Assembly (NCBI RefSeq): GCF_012328925.1
Contig: NZ_JAAXLS010000002.1
Location: forward strand, 596,787 to 660,786
Direction of reading: 5' to 3'
Origin: Amycolatopsis acididurans
GTDB lineage: Bacteria; Actinomycetota; Actinomycetes; Mycobacteriales; Pseudonocardiaceae
Length of the DNA stretch: 64,000 nucleotides
Shown here piece by piece: positions 36,212-44,772 of this stretch. The notes beneath the pieces were generated by a model that was not told the origin of the DNA, ran no database searches, and was given only the letters and a program-made list of their open reading frames with translations. The position numbers and the translations under genes were made by a program. Within the stretch, counting starts at the first letter, position 1; each line of letters opens with the position of its first letter.

Positions 36212-37093
36212 CTACGGCCGGTCGTGCGCGGCGAGGACGATGTCGAACCGCGCCGAAGCCCACGTGGCGTCGCCGAGGTCGCGCCCCTCCGGAGTGGGAG
36301 AACCGGGCGGCTGCACGGCGAAGTCCCTGATCAGCGACTGTCGCACACCGAAAACGGCGTCGGAGTGCAGGTATTCGTCGCCGCGCACGAAAATGTGCGT
36401 GGTCAGCGTCCGCTTCCCCGGCGCGCTCGCCTTGAAGTGCAGGTGCGCGGCGCGCATATGCGGCCTGCCTGCCTGCTCGAGCAGCGCGCCGACCGGGCCG
36501 TCGTGCGGGATCGGATACGGCACCGGTGTCAGTGCCCAGAACCGGTAGCCGCCCTCGTCGTCGGTGAACAGGTGCCCGCGCGCGGCGACGCGATCGTCGC
36601 GGTACTGCACGTCGTAGAAGCCGTCCTCGTCGCACTCCCACACTTCGAGGCGGGCGCCGGGAACGGGCTTTCCGTCGGTGCCGGTGACGGTGCCCTCGAC
36701 CCAGCACGGCTGCCCGGCCGCGCCCGCGGAGATGTCGCCGCCGAGCGGGATTTCGGGCGAACCCTCGGTGAAGAAGGGGCCCAGCACCGTCGCTTCGGTC
36801 GCGTTCTGCCCGGCTTCGTTGTTCATGGCCACCGTCTGCATCGACGCGCCCAGTACATCCGAGAGCAGCACGAACTCCTGCCGTTTGTCGTCGGTGATGT
36901 GCCCGGCTTCGGTGAGGAAATCGATGGCGCGGGCCCATTCCTGCTCGGTCAGCCGCACCTCGCGCAGGAACGCGTGCAGATGCCGGGTCAGGGCCTGCAT
37001 GACGAACTTCAGACGCGGGTTTGCGGTGTCTTCGAAGGAAGCCAGGACCTCCTCGGTCAGCGCCTGCTCGCGGGCCCGCTGGCTGTCGCCCAT
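36212..37093 (-). CDS. Intradiol ring-cleavage dioxygenase (hydroxyquinol 1,2-dioxygenase-like)
   Basis: A 293-residue intradiol dioxygenase. The N-terminal helical dimer domain ([32 protein letters not shown]) and VLGPFF are features of the hydroxyquinol 1,2-dioxygenase branch. The iron ligands appear as Tyr in DVQYRDD and Tyr in PVPYPIP, then His/His in HMRAAHLHF. It would cleave a catechol or hydroxyquinol ring between the hydroxyls. It follows the FAD monooxygenase by 3 bases. No maleylacetate reductase is nearby. Confidence 0.85.
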   Translation of the reverse strand: MGDSQRAREQALTEEVLASFEDTANPRLKFVMQALTRHLHAFLREVRLTEQEWARAIDFLTEAGHITDDKRQEFVLLSDVLGASMQTVAMNNEAGQNATEATVLGPFFTEGSPEIPLGGDISAGAAGQPCWVEGTVTGTDGKPVPGARLEVWECDEDGFYDVQYRDDRVAARGHLFTDDEGGYRFWALTPVPYPIPHDGPVGALLEQAGRPHMRAAHLHFKASAPGKRTLTTHIFVRGDEYLHSDAVFGVRQSLIRDFAVQPPGSPTPEGRDLGDATWASARFDIVLAAHDRP

Positions 37094-37096
37094 CGT

Positions 37097-38257
37097 TCAG
37101 TCCTCCTCGTCGGGGTCGTAGTCGTAGATCCAGCCGTTGGCCACCAACGGATCGCTGTCGCCGAAAGCCGCGTCGCGGGCCCGCTGTTCCGGCCCGTCCG
37201 GCAGGTGGTTGAGGTGCGAGCGCCCGTGGCTGACCCGCTGGATCCGGGTGGTCCGCGGGATGCGCAGTGCCTCGTAGCGCGCCAGCGCCCTGGCCGGATC
37301 GGTCGTGTCGGCGGCTAGGCACCGCGCCAGCACGGCGGCGTCCTCGATGGCCTGCGCCGCGCCTTGCGCGAAGAACGGGAACATCGGATGGGCGGCGTCG
37401 CCGAGCAAGGTCACCGGCCCGTGGCTCCACCGTTTCAGCGGCGCGCGGTCGAGCAGCGCCCAGCGGCCGGGTGTGCCGCCGGCGCGAATGAGGTCGCGCA
37501 GTCGCGGATCCCATCCCTCGAACTCGGCGAGGAACTGCTCGACGGTCGCGGTCGCCGTCCACGATTCGACCGAGTAGTCCCCGGCGGGCGCGAAGGCCAC
37601 GAGATTGACCAGTTTTCCCGCGGAGATCGGATAGTGCACGAGGTGGTGGTCCGGCCCGATCCACAGCGTCTGCGCGTCGCGGAGGGCGAACGGCGGCGCC
37701 GCGTCCACCGGGACCAGTGCGCGGAACGCGCACAGCCCCGAGTACACGGGCGCCGGTGAGCCGGTGAGTGCGTGGCGCACGACCGAGTGCATGCCGTCGG
37801 CGCCGATCACGACGTCGGCCTCGGTCACCTGACCGTCGTCGAAGCGCAGCCGCTGCCCGGACACCGCCACGCACCGCGCGCCGAGCCGGACGGTGCCCTC
37901 GGGCACGGCCGCCGCGATGGCCTCGAGCAGGTCCGCCCGGTGAACCGTGTAGGTCTGCTCGCCGTAAAGCCCTTCGCACGCCTGGAGATTCTCGGCCGAC
38001 AGCACCGTGCCGTCCTGCCAGCGCCGGAACTCCCAGCCGACGTCCAGCCGCACCGCGCGCCGCACCAGTTCCTCCAGCACCCCGAGCCGCCGCAGCAACC
38101 GCGCCGCGTTCGGCGCGACCACGAGACCTGCGCCGACTTCCCTCAGCTCGGGCGCCTGTTCGTACACCGTGCTCGGCAGGCCGGCGCGCCGAAGGAACGC
38201 GGCGGCGGCGAGGCCACCGATTCCGCCGCCCACGATGGCGATCTCCATCCTCCGCAT
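37097..38257 (-). CDS. FAD-dependent aromatic hydroxylase (salicylate hydroxylase-like)
   Basis: A 386-residue class A flavoprotein monooxygenase. It has the FAD motif IAIVGGGIGGLAAAAFLRRAG, the DG motif (VVIGADGMHSVVR) and the GD motif (VTLLGDAAHPMFPFFAQGAAQAIEDA). This fits para- or ortho-hydroxylation of a phenolic acid to give the substrate of the neighbouring intradiol dioxygenase. Start MRRMEI at 38257 is chosen; ATG at 38248 is an alternative, and a longer in-frame form from 38296 would cover the IclR operator. First gene of the operon, divergent from iclR. Confidence 0.88.
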   Translation of the reverse strand: MRRMEIAIVGGGIGGLAAAAFLRRAGLPSTVYEQAPELREVGAGLVVAPNAARLLRRLGVLEELVRRAVRLDVGWEFRRWQDGTVLSAENLQACEGLYGEQTYTVHRADLLEAIAAAVPEGTVRLGARCVAVSGQRLRFDDGQVTEADVVIGADGMHSVVRHALTGSPAPVYSGLCAFRALVPVDAAPPFALRDAQTLWIGPDHHLVHYPISAGKLVNLVAFAPAGDYSVESWTATATVEQFLAEFEGWDPRLRDLIRAGGTPGRWALLDRAPLKRWSHGPVTLLGDAAHPMFPFFAQGAAQAIEDAAVLARCLAADTTDPARALARYEALRIPRTTRIQRVSHGRSHLNHLPDGPEQRARDAAFGDSDPLVANGWIYDYDPDEED

Positions 38258-38288
38258 GCTGCCCGACCGCGGAGGCGGGCGGACGAGG

Positions 38289-38307
38289 ATGGCCATTGAA
38301 TGACCAT
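38289..38307. promoter_or_regulatory. Near-perfect palindrome in the iclR / monooxygenase gap (candidate IclR operator)
   Basis: ATGGCCATT-G-AATGACCAT: 9-base arms with one mismatch, 32-43 bases from either start codon of the divergent pair. IclR regulators usually bind such short palindromes between their own gene and the target operon. Confidence 0.6.
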
Positions 38308-38331
38308 CGGCGTTGCGGCACGCTGGTTCGC

Positions 38332-39126
38332 ATGCCCCGGACGAGCCAGCCCGGCCGGACGGTCAGCGCGCGCCTGCTGGACGTGCTGTTCGCGTTCGAA
38401 CCCGGGCGCAGCGCGCTCAGCCTGGCCGACCTGGTGCGCAGAACGGGCCTGCCGCACGCCACCGTCCGGCGTCTGGCCGGCGAGCTGACCGCGGCGGGCG
38501 CCCTCGAGCGACGGCCCGACGGCCGGTTCACCGTCGGGCTGCGGCTGTGGCAGCTCGGCACGCTGGCCCCGCTGACCGAACCGCTGCGCAACCTCGCACA
38601 ACCGTTCCTGGAGGACCTGTACACGGCGCTGCATCAGCACGTTCAGCTCGCGGTGCTGGAAGGGCACGAGGCGGTGATCATCGAGCGGCTCTCCGCGCCG
38701 GACGCGCCCGAACTCGTCTCCCGGGTCGGCGGCAGGCTTCCGCTGCATTGCTCCGGGGTGGGCAAGGTGCTGCTCAGCCACGCCGGCCCGCGGCTGATCG
38801 AGACCGTGCTGTCCGGCGAGTTGCGGCGGTACACGCCGAACAGCGTCGTTTCGCCGGCGGCGCTGCGCGAGCAGATCGCCGGCTGCCGCCGCACCGGGGC
38901 CGCCACCGTACGCGGCGAGCTGACCGCGGACGCCGAATCGGTCGCCACCCGCATCGTCAACGGCGAAGGCCGCGTCGTCGCGGCGCTGTCGGTGGTCGTG
39001 CGCGCGAAGTCGGTGAAACCACAGGCCGTTCTCCCGTCCGTGATCGCCAGCGGCCTGGGCATCTCCCGGCTCCTGGGCTGGCGCCCGGGCGTGAAGATCC
39101 GCGGCACCGATCCGGATCACCACTGA
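38332..39126 (+). CDS. IclR family transcriptional regulator
   Basis: A 264-residue IclR protein. The winged helix is LLDVLFAFEPGRSALSLADLVRRTGLPHATVRRLAGELTAAGALERRPDGRFTVGLRLWQLG; the effector domain has LYTALHQHVQLAVLEGHEAVIIERL, LPLHCSGVGKVLLSH and TADAESVATRIVNGEGRVVAALSV. Such proteins sense aromatic acids or central metabolites. It is divergent from the monooxygenase operon with a palindrome between. The start at 38332 is the first in-frame ATG before the HTH. Confidence 0.88.
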   Translation: MPRTSQPGRTVSARLLDVLFAFEPGRSALSLADLVRRTGLPHATVRRLAGELTAAGALERRPDGRFTVGLRLWQLGTLAPLTEPLRNLAQPFLEDLYTALHQHVQLAVLEGHEAVIIERLSAPDAPELVSRVGGRLPLHCSGVGKVLLSHAGPRLIETVLSGELRRYTPNSVVSPAALREQIAGCRRTGAATVRGELTADAESVATRIVNGEGRVVAALSVVVRAKSVKPQAVLPSVIASGLGISRLLGWRPGVKIRGTDPDHH

Positions 39127-39189
39127 CGGGCGGGCCCCGGTTCAGGCGGGTTCGGTGCTCACGGCGTCGTGCGGCCGGTTCGCCCGCCC

Positions 39190-41415
39190 CTAGCCCGTGG
39201 GCGGGCCGTGCCGCGACGTGCTCGTGCCGGTCGAGGTGGGGCAGTCCAGCAGGCAGCTCGGGCTGGTGGTGGTCGTCGGGTGGTGTTTCGTGCTGGGCTC
39301 GGTCGTCGTTGTCGTCGGCGGTTCGGTCGTGGTCGGGGTGTCGGTGGACGGGGGCGGGCTGTCGCTCGTCGGCGCGGACGTCGTGGTGGGGGTGGTCAGG
39401 TCGGGCGCGCCCGGGAAGGGTTCGGCGGGTTTGCCGTCGAGGTAGCTGTCCATGTACGCCTGCCAGATGTAGCCGGGCTCCTCGCGGCCGTAGACGTCGT
39501 ACCCGTGTTCCTTGCCGATGCCGTTGTGGTAGTTGCCGTAGATCGCCGACGGCTGTCGCACGTTGCCGAACCACACCGCGGTCACGATCTGCGGCGTGTA
39601 GCCCACCATCCATGCCTCCGAGTTGTGCCCGGTGTCGCCCAGCTGCGCCGTTCCCGTCTTCGCCGCGGTCGGCCGGCCACCGGAGAGCTCGTCCCCGGAG
39701 GAGGAAGCGACGTCGGTCATCGACTGGGTGACCGTGGCGGCGATCGCCGAGTTCGTCGCCGGGTCCTCGCTGAAGGCCGCCTTGGGCGCGGTGGCGAAGT
39801 GGTACAGCTCAGCGCCGTCGCGGTCGGTCACCCGCGCCACCATGTGCAGCGGGACGTACTGCCCGTTCGCCGCGAACGTGGCATATCCCTGCGCCTGATC
39901 CACTGGCCGCACCGGGTACTGGCCGATGGAGATGCCCAGCTCGGTCGTGCCCGTGCCGTCGCCGGTGTGCGGATCGTCGTTCTGCAGCGAGTCGAACGAC
40001 GATCCCAGCGACGGGGTGATCCGCTTGGGAATGCCCGCGTCCCAGGCCGCCTGGCGCACGGCCGAGACCCCGACGTCGGCGCCCATCCGGTAGAACACCG
40101 TGTTCACCGAGCGCGTCATCGCGTCCTTCACGGTGATCTGCGGCGCGCCTTCGCCATCGGAGTTGTGCACCAGCTGACCGTCGATGGTCTGGTTGTCGCT
40201 GCCGTCGTAGACCGTGTTCAGGCCGATCCGGTCCGGCTGCGTCCGCACGCCGGCCGCGAGCACGTACGGTTTGAACGACGAGCCGGGCTGCTGCGGCGTG
40301 GTCGCGAGATCGTAGGAGGTCGAGCCGTCGCCACCGTAGTAGGCGAGGATCTCGCCCGTGCGCGGATCGGCGGAGACCAGGGCGCTGCCCTCGTCGGGAT
40401 ACTCCTCGTCCGCGGCCATGATCCTGGCCACCGCGTTCTCGGCGTCCTGCTGGGCGTCGGGCCGGATCGTGAGCTGGATCTTCGCCCCGGCCTCGGTCAG
40501 CCGTTGTTCCGGGTAGCCCTGCTGAGCCAGTTCCGCGAAGGCCTCCGACACGATGTACTGGCGATCCGCCGGCCCGGTCCCGCCGGTGCCCGCCGAATCC
40601 GCCACCGGCTGGGGGAAGGAGGCCGAGTCGTACTCGTCGGGCGTGATCCAGTGGTTGGCCAGCAGGCGCCCCATCACGTAGCTGTAGCGGCGGTGCTGGT
40701 AGCCATCGTCGTTCGCCTGTGCAGGAAGCTGCACCATGCCGGCCAGCAGAGCCGACTGTTCCGTGGTCAGAGCTCCGACGTTCTCGTTGTAGAAGGCTCT
40801 GGCGGCTGCGGTGATGCCGTACGCGCCGCGTCCGAAATAGACGGTGTTGAGGTACGCGGTGAGGATGTCCTCTTTGGAATAGGTCCGGGTCATCTTGTAG
40901 GACTCGACCATCTCGAGGAACTTCCGGCTCAGCGTGTGCGCGTCGTTGCCGGTGGCGTTCTTGACGTATTCCTGGCCGATGGTCGACCCGCCACCGGTGC
41001 CCCCGCTCGCGCGGTTCCAGATCGTGCGCAGGATCGCCTTGAGGTCGAAGCCCGAGTTCGTCATGAACGTCTCGTCCTCGGCGGCCATCTGCGCGTTCTT
41101 CATCGCCTGCGGTATCTGGTCCCATGTGGCCAGCGCGTGACTGTCCGCGCCGGACTTGGTGTACAACGTGGAACCGTCCGCGTAGTACAGCGTGACCGGC
41201 TGGTTCAGGCTCGCCGCGAGCGCGTTGGGATCCGGTACGTCGACCATGAAGTAGGCGACCACGAAGGCCACGATCGGCACGAAGACCGCCAGGCCCACGA
41301 GCACATACAGGGTGCGGCGCACCCGCCGCCAGCGCCCGCGGCGCTTCCGCGAGGCCTCGGCGTCACCGCGGGCAGGCGGCAGGTCGCGCTCCGCGGCCGA
41401 TAATTGATCGTGCAC
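39190..41415 (-). CDS. Class A penicillin-binding protein (transglycosylase-transpeptidase)
   Basis: A 741-residue bifunctional PBP. It has a membrane anchor (LYVLVGLAVFVPIVAFVVAYF, residues 36-56), a GT51 transglycosylase domain (AAEDETFMTNSGFD; GGGSTIGQEYVKN; KFLEMVESYKM; AYLNTVYFGRGAYGI) and a transpeptidase with active Ser in PGSSFK, SVN and KTGT. A Pro/Thr tail of about 60 residues ends the protein and includes a CLLDC pair. The start is GTG at 41415 with no clear ribosome site. A MarR-type operator lies 71 bases upstream, so this cell-wall enzyme appears to join the local regulon. Confidence 0.92.
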   Translation of the reverse strand: MHDQLSAAERDLPPARGDAEASRKRRGRWRRVRRTLYVLVGLAVFVPIVAFVVAYFMVDVPDPNALAASLNQPVTLYYADGSTLYTKSGADSHALATWDQIPQAMKNAQMAAEDETFMTNSGFDLKAILRTIWNRASGGTGGGSTIGQEYVKNATGNDAHTLSRKFLEMVESYKMTRTYSKEDILTAYLNTVYFGRGAYGITAAARAFYNENVGALTTEQSALLAGMVQLPAQANDDGYQHRRYSYVMGRLLANHWITPDEYDSASFPQPVADSAGTGGTGPADRQYIVSEAFAELAQQGYPEQRLTEAGAKIQLTIRPDAQQDAENAVARIMAADEEYPDEGSALVSADPRTGEILAYYGGDGSTSYDLATTPQQPGSSFKPYVLAAGVRTQPDRIGLNTVYDGSDNQTIDGQLVHNSDGEGAPQITVKDAMTRSVNTVFYRMGADVGVSAVRQAAWDAGIPKRITPSLGSSFDSLQNDDPHTGDGTGTTELGISIGQYPVRPVDQAQGYATFAANGQYVPLHMVARVTDRDGAELYHFATAPKAAFSEDPATNSAIAATVTQSMTDVASSSGDELSGGRPTAAKTGTAQLGDTGHNSEAWMVGYTPQIVTAVWFGNVRQPSAIYGNYHNGIGKEHGYDVYGREEPGYIWQAYMDSYLDGKPAEPFPGAPDLTTPTTTSAPTSDSPPPSTDTPTTTEPPTTTTTEPSTKHHPTTTTSPSCLLDCPTSTGTSTSRHGPPTG

Positions 41416-41485
41416 ACGACATGCTTACAACAACGGGCCGGCAAAGCAACTATCACGCCTGATCGTGCAGTTTTGTGGCATGCGA

Positions 41486-41504
41486 CAAGTGTTGCTCTGT
41501 ACAA
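41486..41504. promoter_or_regulatory. MarR-type operator, site 1 (upstream of the PBP gene)
   Basis: CAAGTGTTGCTCTGTACAA: left half CAAGTGTTGC plus a one-mismatch right half (ACAA instead of GCAA). Core TTGC-N5-ACAA at 41492-41504. It lies between ctaG and the PBP gene on the upstream side of the latter. It matches sites 2-5 nearby. Confidence 0.6.
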
Positions 41505-41526
41505 CGATTCCCGACGGCGCCGCTCC

Positions 41527-42468
41527 TCAGCTGCGGGGCTCACGCCCGCCGGGACGCCGCCCGGAGGCCAGCCGCGCCAGCATCGCGTTGTAGGCCCGCA
41601 GCGCGTCCTCGTCGTCGTCCACGTCCGCGGTGGAATCCTCGCTGCCGAGCGCGGACCGGCGGGCCGCTTCGAGCCAGGGACCGAGATCGTTGCCGTGATC
41701 GGGCGCACTCACCCAGCGGCCGATCACGATGATCGCCAGCGCGGCCATGAGGATGTCGCCGCCGACCCACATCGCCGCGCCGCCCCAGTGCAGGTCCTCG
41801 ATCAGGCCGGGGCCCCAGTCGCGGGCCACGGCGGCGTAGGCGGGGAACGGTTCGTGCGGGGTCATGAGCAGGCTGACCCCGACGACGGTGTCGATCACCA
41901 TCCCGAGGAACAACACCACCAGCCCCAGCACCGGCGGCAGCGGCGGCCGCACCGGTGAGTCACCCAGCACCGGGAGCAGCACGAGATAACCGGCGACGAG
42001 ATAGGCCACCTCCTCGAGCCCGTGCAGCGCGGGATGCGTGAGCGCGCCCTGCAGGAACGGGGTGAGGTGGGTGCCGGCCACCACCGCCGCGTACACGCCG
42101 AGCGCGGGCAGCGGATGGGTCACGAGGCGCACCACCCGATCCAGCACCGGCCGCTCCCCCAGCGCCGCGTGCAGCAGCGCCAGCGGACGGCCGAGGACGA
42201 GCAAGGTGGGCGCGACCGCGATCAGCAGCAGGTGCTGAGCCATGTGCATGGAGAACAGGACGCCGCTGTAGGCGTTCACGCTGCTGCCCACCGCGACGAC
42301 CACCACCACGAGGCCGCCGAGGAACCACGCCGTCCGGCCCAGCGGCCAGGGCCGCGCCCGGCGCGCACCCCACAGATACAGACCGGCGGCGAGCACGACG
42401 AGCACCGCGGCGGCGACCGGCATGTCCCATGCGGCGAACAGCGCGTGCCAACTGAGGGGGGTGGTCAC
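41527..42468 (-). CDS. ctaG: CtaG-type cytochrome c oxidase assembly protein
   Basis: A 313-residue membrane protein of the actinobacterial CtaG (caa3_CtaG, DUF1404-like) family. About seven membrane segments with SVNAYSGVLFSMHMAQHLLLIAVAPTLLVLGRPLALLHAALG and GGAAMWVGGDILMAALAIIVIGRW, including His residues that could bind copper. It takes part in copper delivery to cytochrome oxidase. The GTG start at 42468 is 10 bases from operator site 2 and has no ribosome site, so it may be leaderless. It is divergent from the copper ATPase, a functional pairing around copper. Confidence 0.87.
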   Translation of the reverse strand: MTTPLSWHALFAAWDMPVAAAVLVVLAAGLYLWGARRARPWPLGRTAWFLGGLVVVVVAVGSSVNAYSGVLFSMHMAQHLLLIAVAPTLLVLGRPLALLHAALGERPVLDRVVRLVTHPLPALGVYAAVVAGTHLTPFLQGALTHPALHGLEEVAYLVAGYLVLLPVLGDSPVRPPLPPVLGLVVLFLGMVIDTVVGVSLLMTPHEPFPAYAAVARDWGPGLIEDLHWGGAAMWVGGDILMAALAIIVIGRWVSAPDHGNDLGPWLEAARRSALGSEDSTADVDDDEDALRAYNAMLARLASGRRPGGREPRS

Positions 42469-42478
42469 CAGCCAATTA

Positions 42479-42497
42479 TTGCACCGAGCAACACTTG
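42479..42497. promoter_or_regulatory. MarR-type operator, site 2 (between ctaG and the P-type ATPase)
   Basis: TTGCACCGAGCAACACTTG: core TTGC-N5-GCAA at 42479-42491 with the right extension CACTTG. It occupies the 67-base divergent gap, so one bound protein could block both promoters. Confidence 0.65.
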
Positions 42498-42535
42498 ACG
42501 GGCGTGACGCCGGAAGCGGCGGGAAGGAGCCGGGC

Positions 42536-44767
42536 ATGACGTCGGCCGTGGAGCACGAGCCGGTCGAACTGGCGATCGGTGGCATGACCTGTGCCGCCTG
42601 TGCCGCCCGGGTGGAGCGCAAACTCAACAAGCTCGACGGCGTCCGGGCCCAGGTGAACTTCGCCACCGAGCGTGCCCGGATCGAGACCGACGCCCCGGTG
42701 CGCCTCGACGTCCTGGTCGAGCAGGTCGAGGCGGCCGGCTACACGGCGAAGCCGGTCCGGCGCGGCCGGCCGGACACCGATGACGACGAGGCTTCCCGGC
42801 ACGTCCGCGAGCTGTGGCGACGGCTCGCGGTGGCGCTGCTGCTCGGCGCGCCGATGGCCGACCTGTCGTTCACGCTCGCGCTCGTGCCGTCGCTGCGCTT
42901 CACCGGCTGGCAATGGGTCGTGCTCGCGCTCACCGCGCCCGTGGTGATCTGGTGCGCGTGGCCGTTCCACCACAAGGCCTACACCGCGGCGCGCCACGGC
43001 GGCAGCTCGATGGACACCCTCGTGTCGCTGGGGATCATCGCCGCGACCTGCTGGTCGGTCTACACGATGTTCGGGCACGGCGGCGCCGACCAGCCGACCG
43101 ACGGCGTCTGGGGGCTCGTTCTGCGTCCCGGAGGCTCGATCTACCTCGACGTCGCCGTCGGCGTGACGATCTTCGTGCTGGCCGGGCGTTTGTTCGAGGC
43201 GCGGGCGAAGCGGGCGGCGGGCGGAGCACTGCGTGCGCTGGCCGCGCTCGGCGCGAAGGACGTGGCCGTGGTGCGCGACGACGGCACCGAGGAACGCGTG
43301 CCGATCGAGCGGTTGCGCACCGGTGACCTGTTCATGGCCCGCCCGGGCGAGACGATCGCCACCGACGGCCAGGTCGAGGCGGGTGCCTGCGCGATCGACA
43401 CCAGCTCGATGACCGGCGAGTCGATTCCGGCCGAGGCCGGCCCCGGCGACCAGGTGCTGGGCGGCACCGTCGCGCTCGGCGGGCGCCTGATCATCCGGGC
43501 GAGCCGCGTCGGCGCCGACACCCACCTCGCCCAGCTGGTGCGCCTCGTCGAGCGGGCCCAGACCGACAAGGCCGCGGTGCAACGGCTCGCCGACCGCGTG
43601 TCCGGGGTGTTCGTCCCGGTCGTGATCGCGCTCGCCCTGGCCACCTTCGGTGCCTGGCTGTTCGCATCCGGATCGCCGGAACGGGCGTTCAGCGCGGGGC
43701 TGGCGGTGCTGATCATCGCGTGTCCCTGTGCGCTCGGGCTCGCGACGCCGACCGCCCTGCTGGTGGCCTCGGGGCGGGGCGCTCAGCTGGGTGTGTTCCT
43801 CAAAAGCCAGCAGGCGCTGGAATCGGCCCGCGTGATCGACACCGTGGTGCTCGACAAGACCGGCACCCTCACCACCGGCGAAGTCGCGGTCACCGGGGTC
43901 CGCGCGAGCGCGGACACGACACCGGAGGCGGCGCTGCGCCTGGCGGGAGCGGTCGAACGCGCGTCCGAGCACGTGATCGCGAAGGCGATCGTCGCGGCCT
44001 GCGGCGCAGTCCCGGCGGTCGGTGATTTCCGCGCCCTGCCAGGCCTCGGCGCGCAGGGCACGGTCGACGGTCAGCACGTCCTCGTGGGGTCGGTGCGCCT
44101 GCTCGCGGACAACGGCATCACACTGCCCGCCGATCTCGACGAGGCCAGGGCCGAGTGGGAAGGCGCCGGGCGCACCACCGTGGCCGTGGCCCGCGAAGGC
44201 GCGGCCATCGCGCTGATCGCGGTCGGCGACACGGTCCGGCCCCGGGCGGCGGAGGCGATGCGGGACCTGGCCGAGCTGGGTCTGCGCACGGTGATGCTGA
44301 CCGGCGACAACGCCGCGACCGCCCGCGCGGTCGCGGCCGAGGTCGGCATCGACGAGGTGCTCGCCGAGGTGCTGCCCGCCGACAAGGCGGCCGCCATCGA
44401 GGAACTGCGGGCGGCGGGCCGGACGGTCGCGATGGTCGGTGACGGCGTCAACGACGCGCCCGCGCTGGCGCGCTCCGACCTCGGTCTGGCGCTGGTGACC
44501 GGGACCGATGTGGCGCTGGGCGCCGCCGACGTGATCCTGGTCCGCACCGAACTTGACGTCGTGCCCCGCGCGATCCGGCTGGCCCGCGCGACGCTGCGGA
44601 CGATCCGCGGCAACCTGTGGTGGGCCTTCGGCTACAACGTGGCGGCGCTGCCGATCGCCGCGGCGGGCCTGCTCAACCCGTTGATCGCGGGCGCGGCCAT
44701 GGCGTTGTCGTCGTTGTTCGTCGTGTCGAACAGCTTGCGGCTGCGGCGGTTCAGCGCCTCACGATAG
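42536..44767 (+). CDS. Copper-type P1B ATPase (CopA/CtpV-like)
   Basis: A 743-residue heavy-metal ATPase. An N-terminal HMA domain with GMTCAAC binds the metal; the transmembrane metal site is CPC in IACPCALGLATP; DKTGTLT holds the phosphorylated Asp; TGES is the actuator loop; MLTGDN and MVGDGVNDAPAL complete the nucleotide and hinge motifs. CPC plus one GMTCAAC domain indicates Cu(I) export. GGGAAGGAGC precedes the ATG at 42536. Adjacent ctaG and the shared operator suggest copper homeostasis linked to respiration. Confidence 0.93.
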   Translation: MTSAVEHEPVELAIGGMTCAACAARVERKLNKLDGVRAQVNFATERARIETDAPVRLDVLVEQVEAAGYTAKPVRRGRPDTDDDEASRHVRELWRRLAVALLLGAPMADLSFTLALVPSLRFTGWQWVVLALTAPVVIWCAWPFHHKAYTAARHGGSSMDTLVSLGIIAATCWSVYTMFGHGGADQPTDGVWGLVLRPGGSIYLDVAVGVTIFVLAGRLFEARAKRAAGGALRALAALGAKDVAVVRDDGTEERVPIERLRTGDLFMARPGETIATDGQVEAGACAIDTSSMTGESIPAEAGPGDQVLGGTVALGGRLIIRASRVGADTHLAQLVRLVERAQTDKAAVQRLADRVSGVFVPVVIALALATFGAWLFASGSPERAFSAGLAVLIIACPCALGLATPTALLVASGRGAQLGVFLKSQQALESARVIDTVVLDKTGTLTTGEVAVTGVRASADTTPEAALRLAGAVERASEHVIAKAIVAACGAVPAVGDFRALPGLGAQGTVDGQHVLVGSVRLLADNGITLPADLDEARAEWEGAGRTTVAVAREGAAIALIAVGDTVRPRAAEAMRDLAELGLRTVMLTGDNAATARAVAAEVGIDEVLAEVLPADKAAAIEELRAAGRTVAMVGDGVNDAPALARSDLGLALVTGTDVALGAADVILVRTELDVVPRAIRLARATLRTIRGNLWWAFGYNVAALPIAAAGLLNPLIAGAAMALSSLFVVSNSLRLRRFSASR

Positions 44768-44772
44768 GCCGA

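Noticed and set aside
35076..38624. Very long open frame of over 1100 codons on the minus strand across the dioxygenase and monooxygenase genes
   Set aside because: It is an out-of-frame shadow caused by GC-rich third positions; it is Arg/Ala/Gly-rich with no recognisable domain, while the genes beneath have clear motifs. The same applies to long shadows at 956-2206, 14205-16010, 18895-20919 and 28321-30114.
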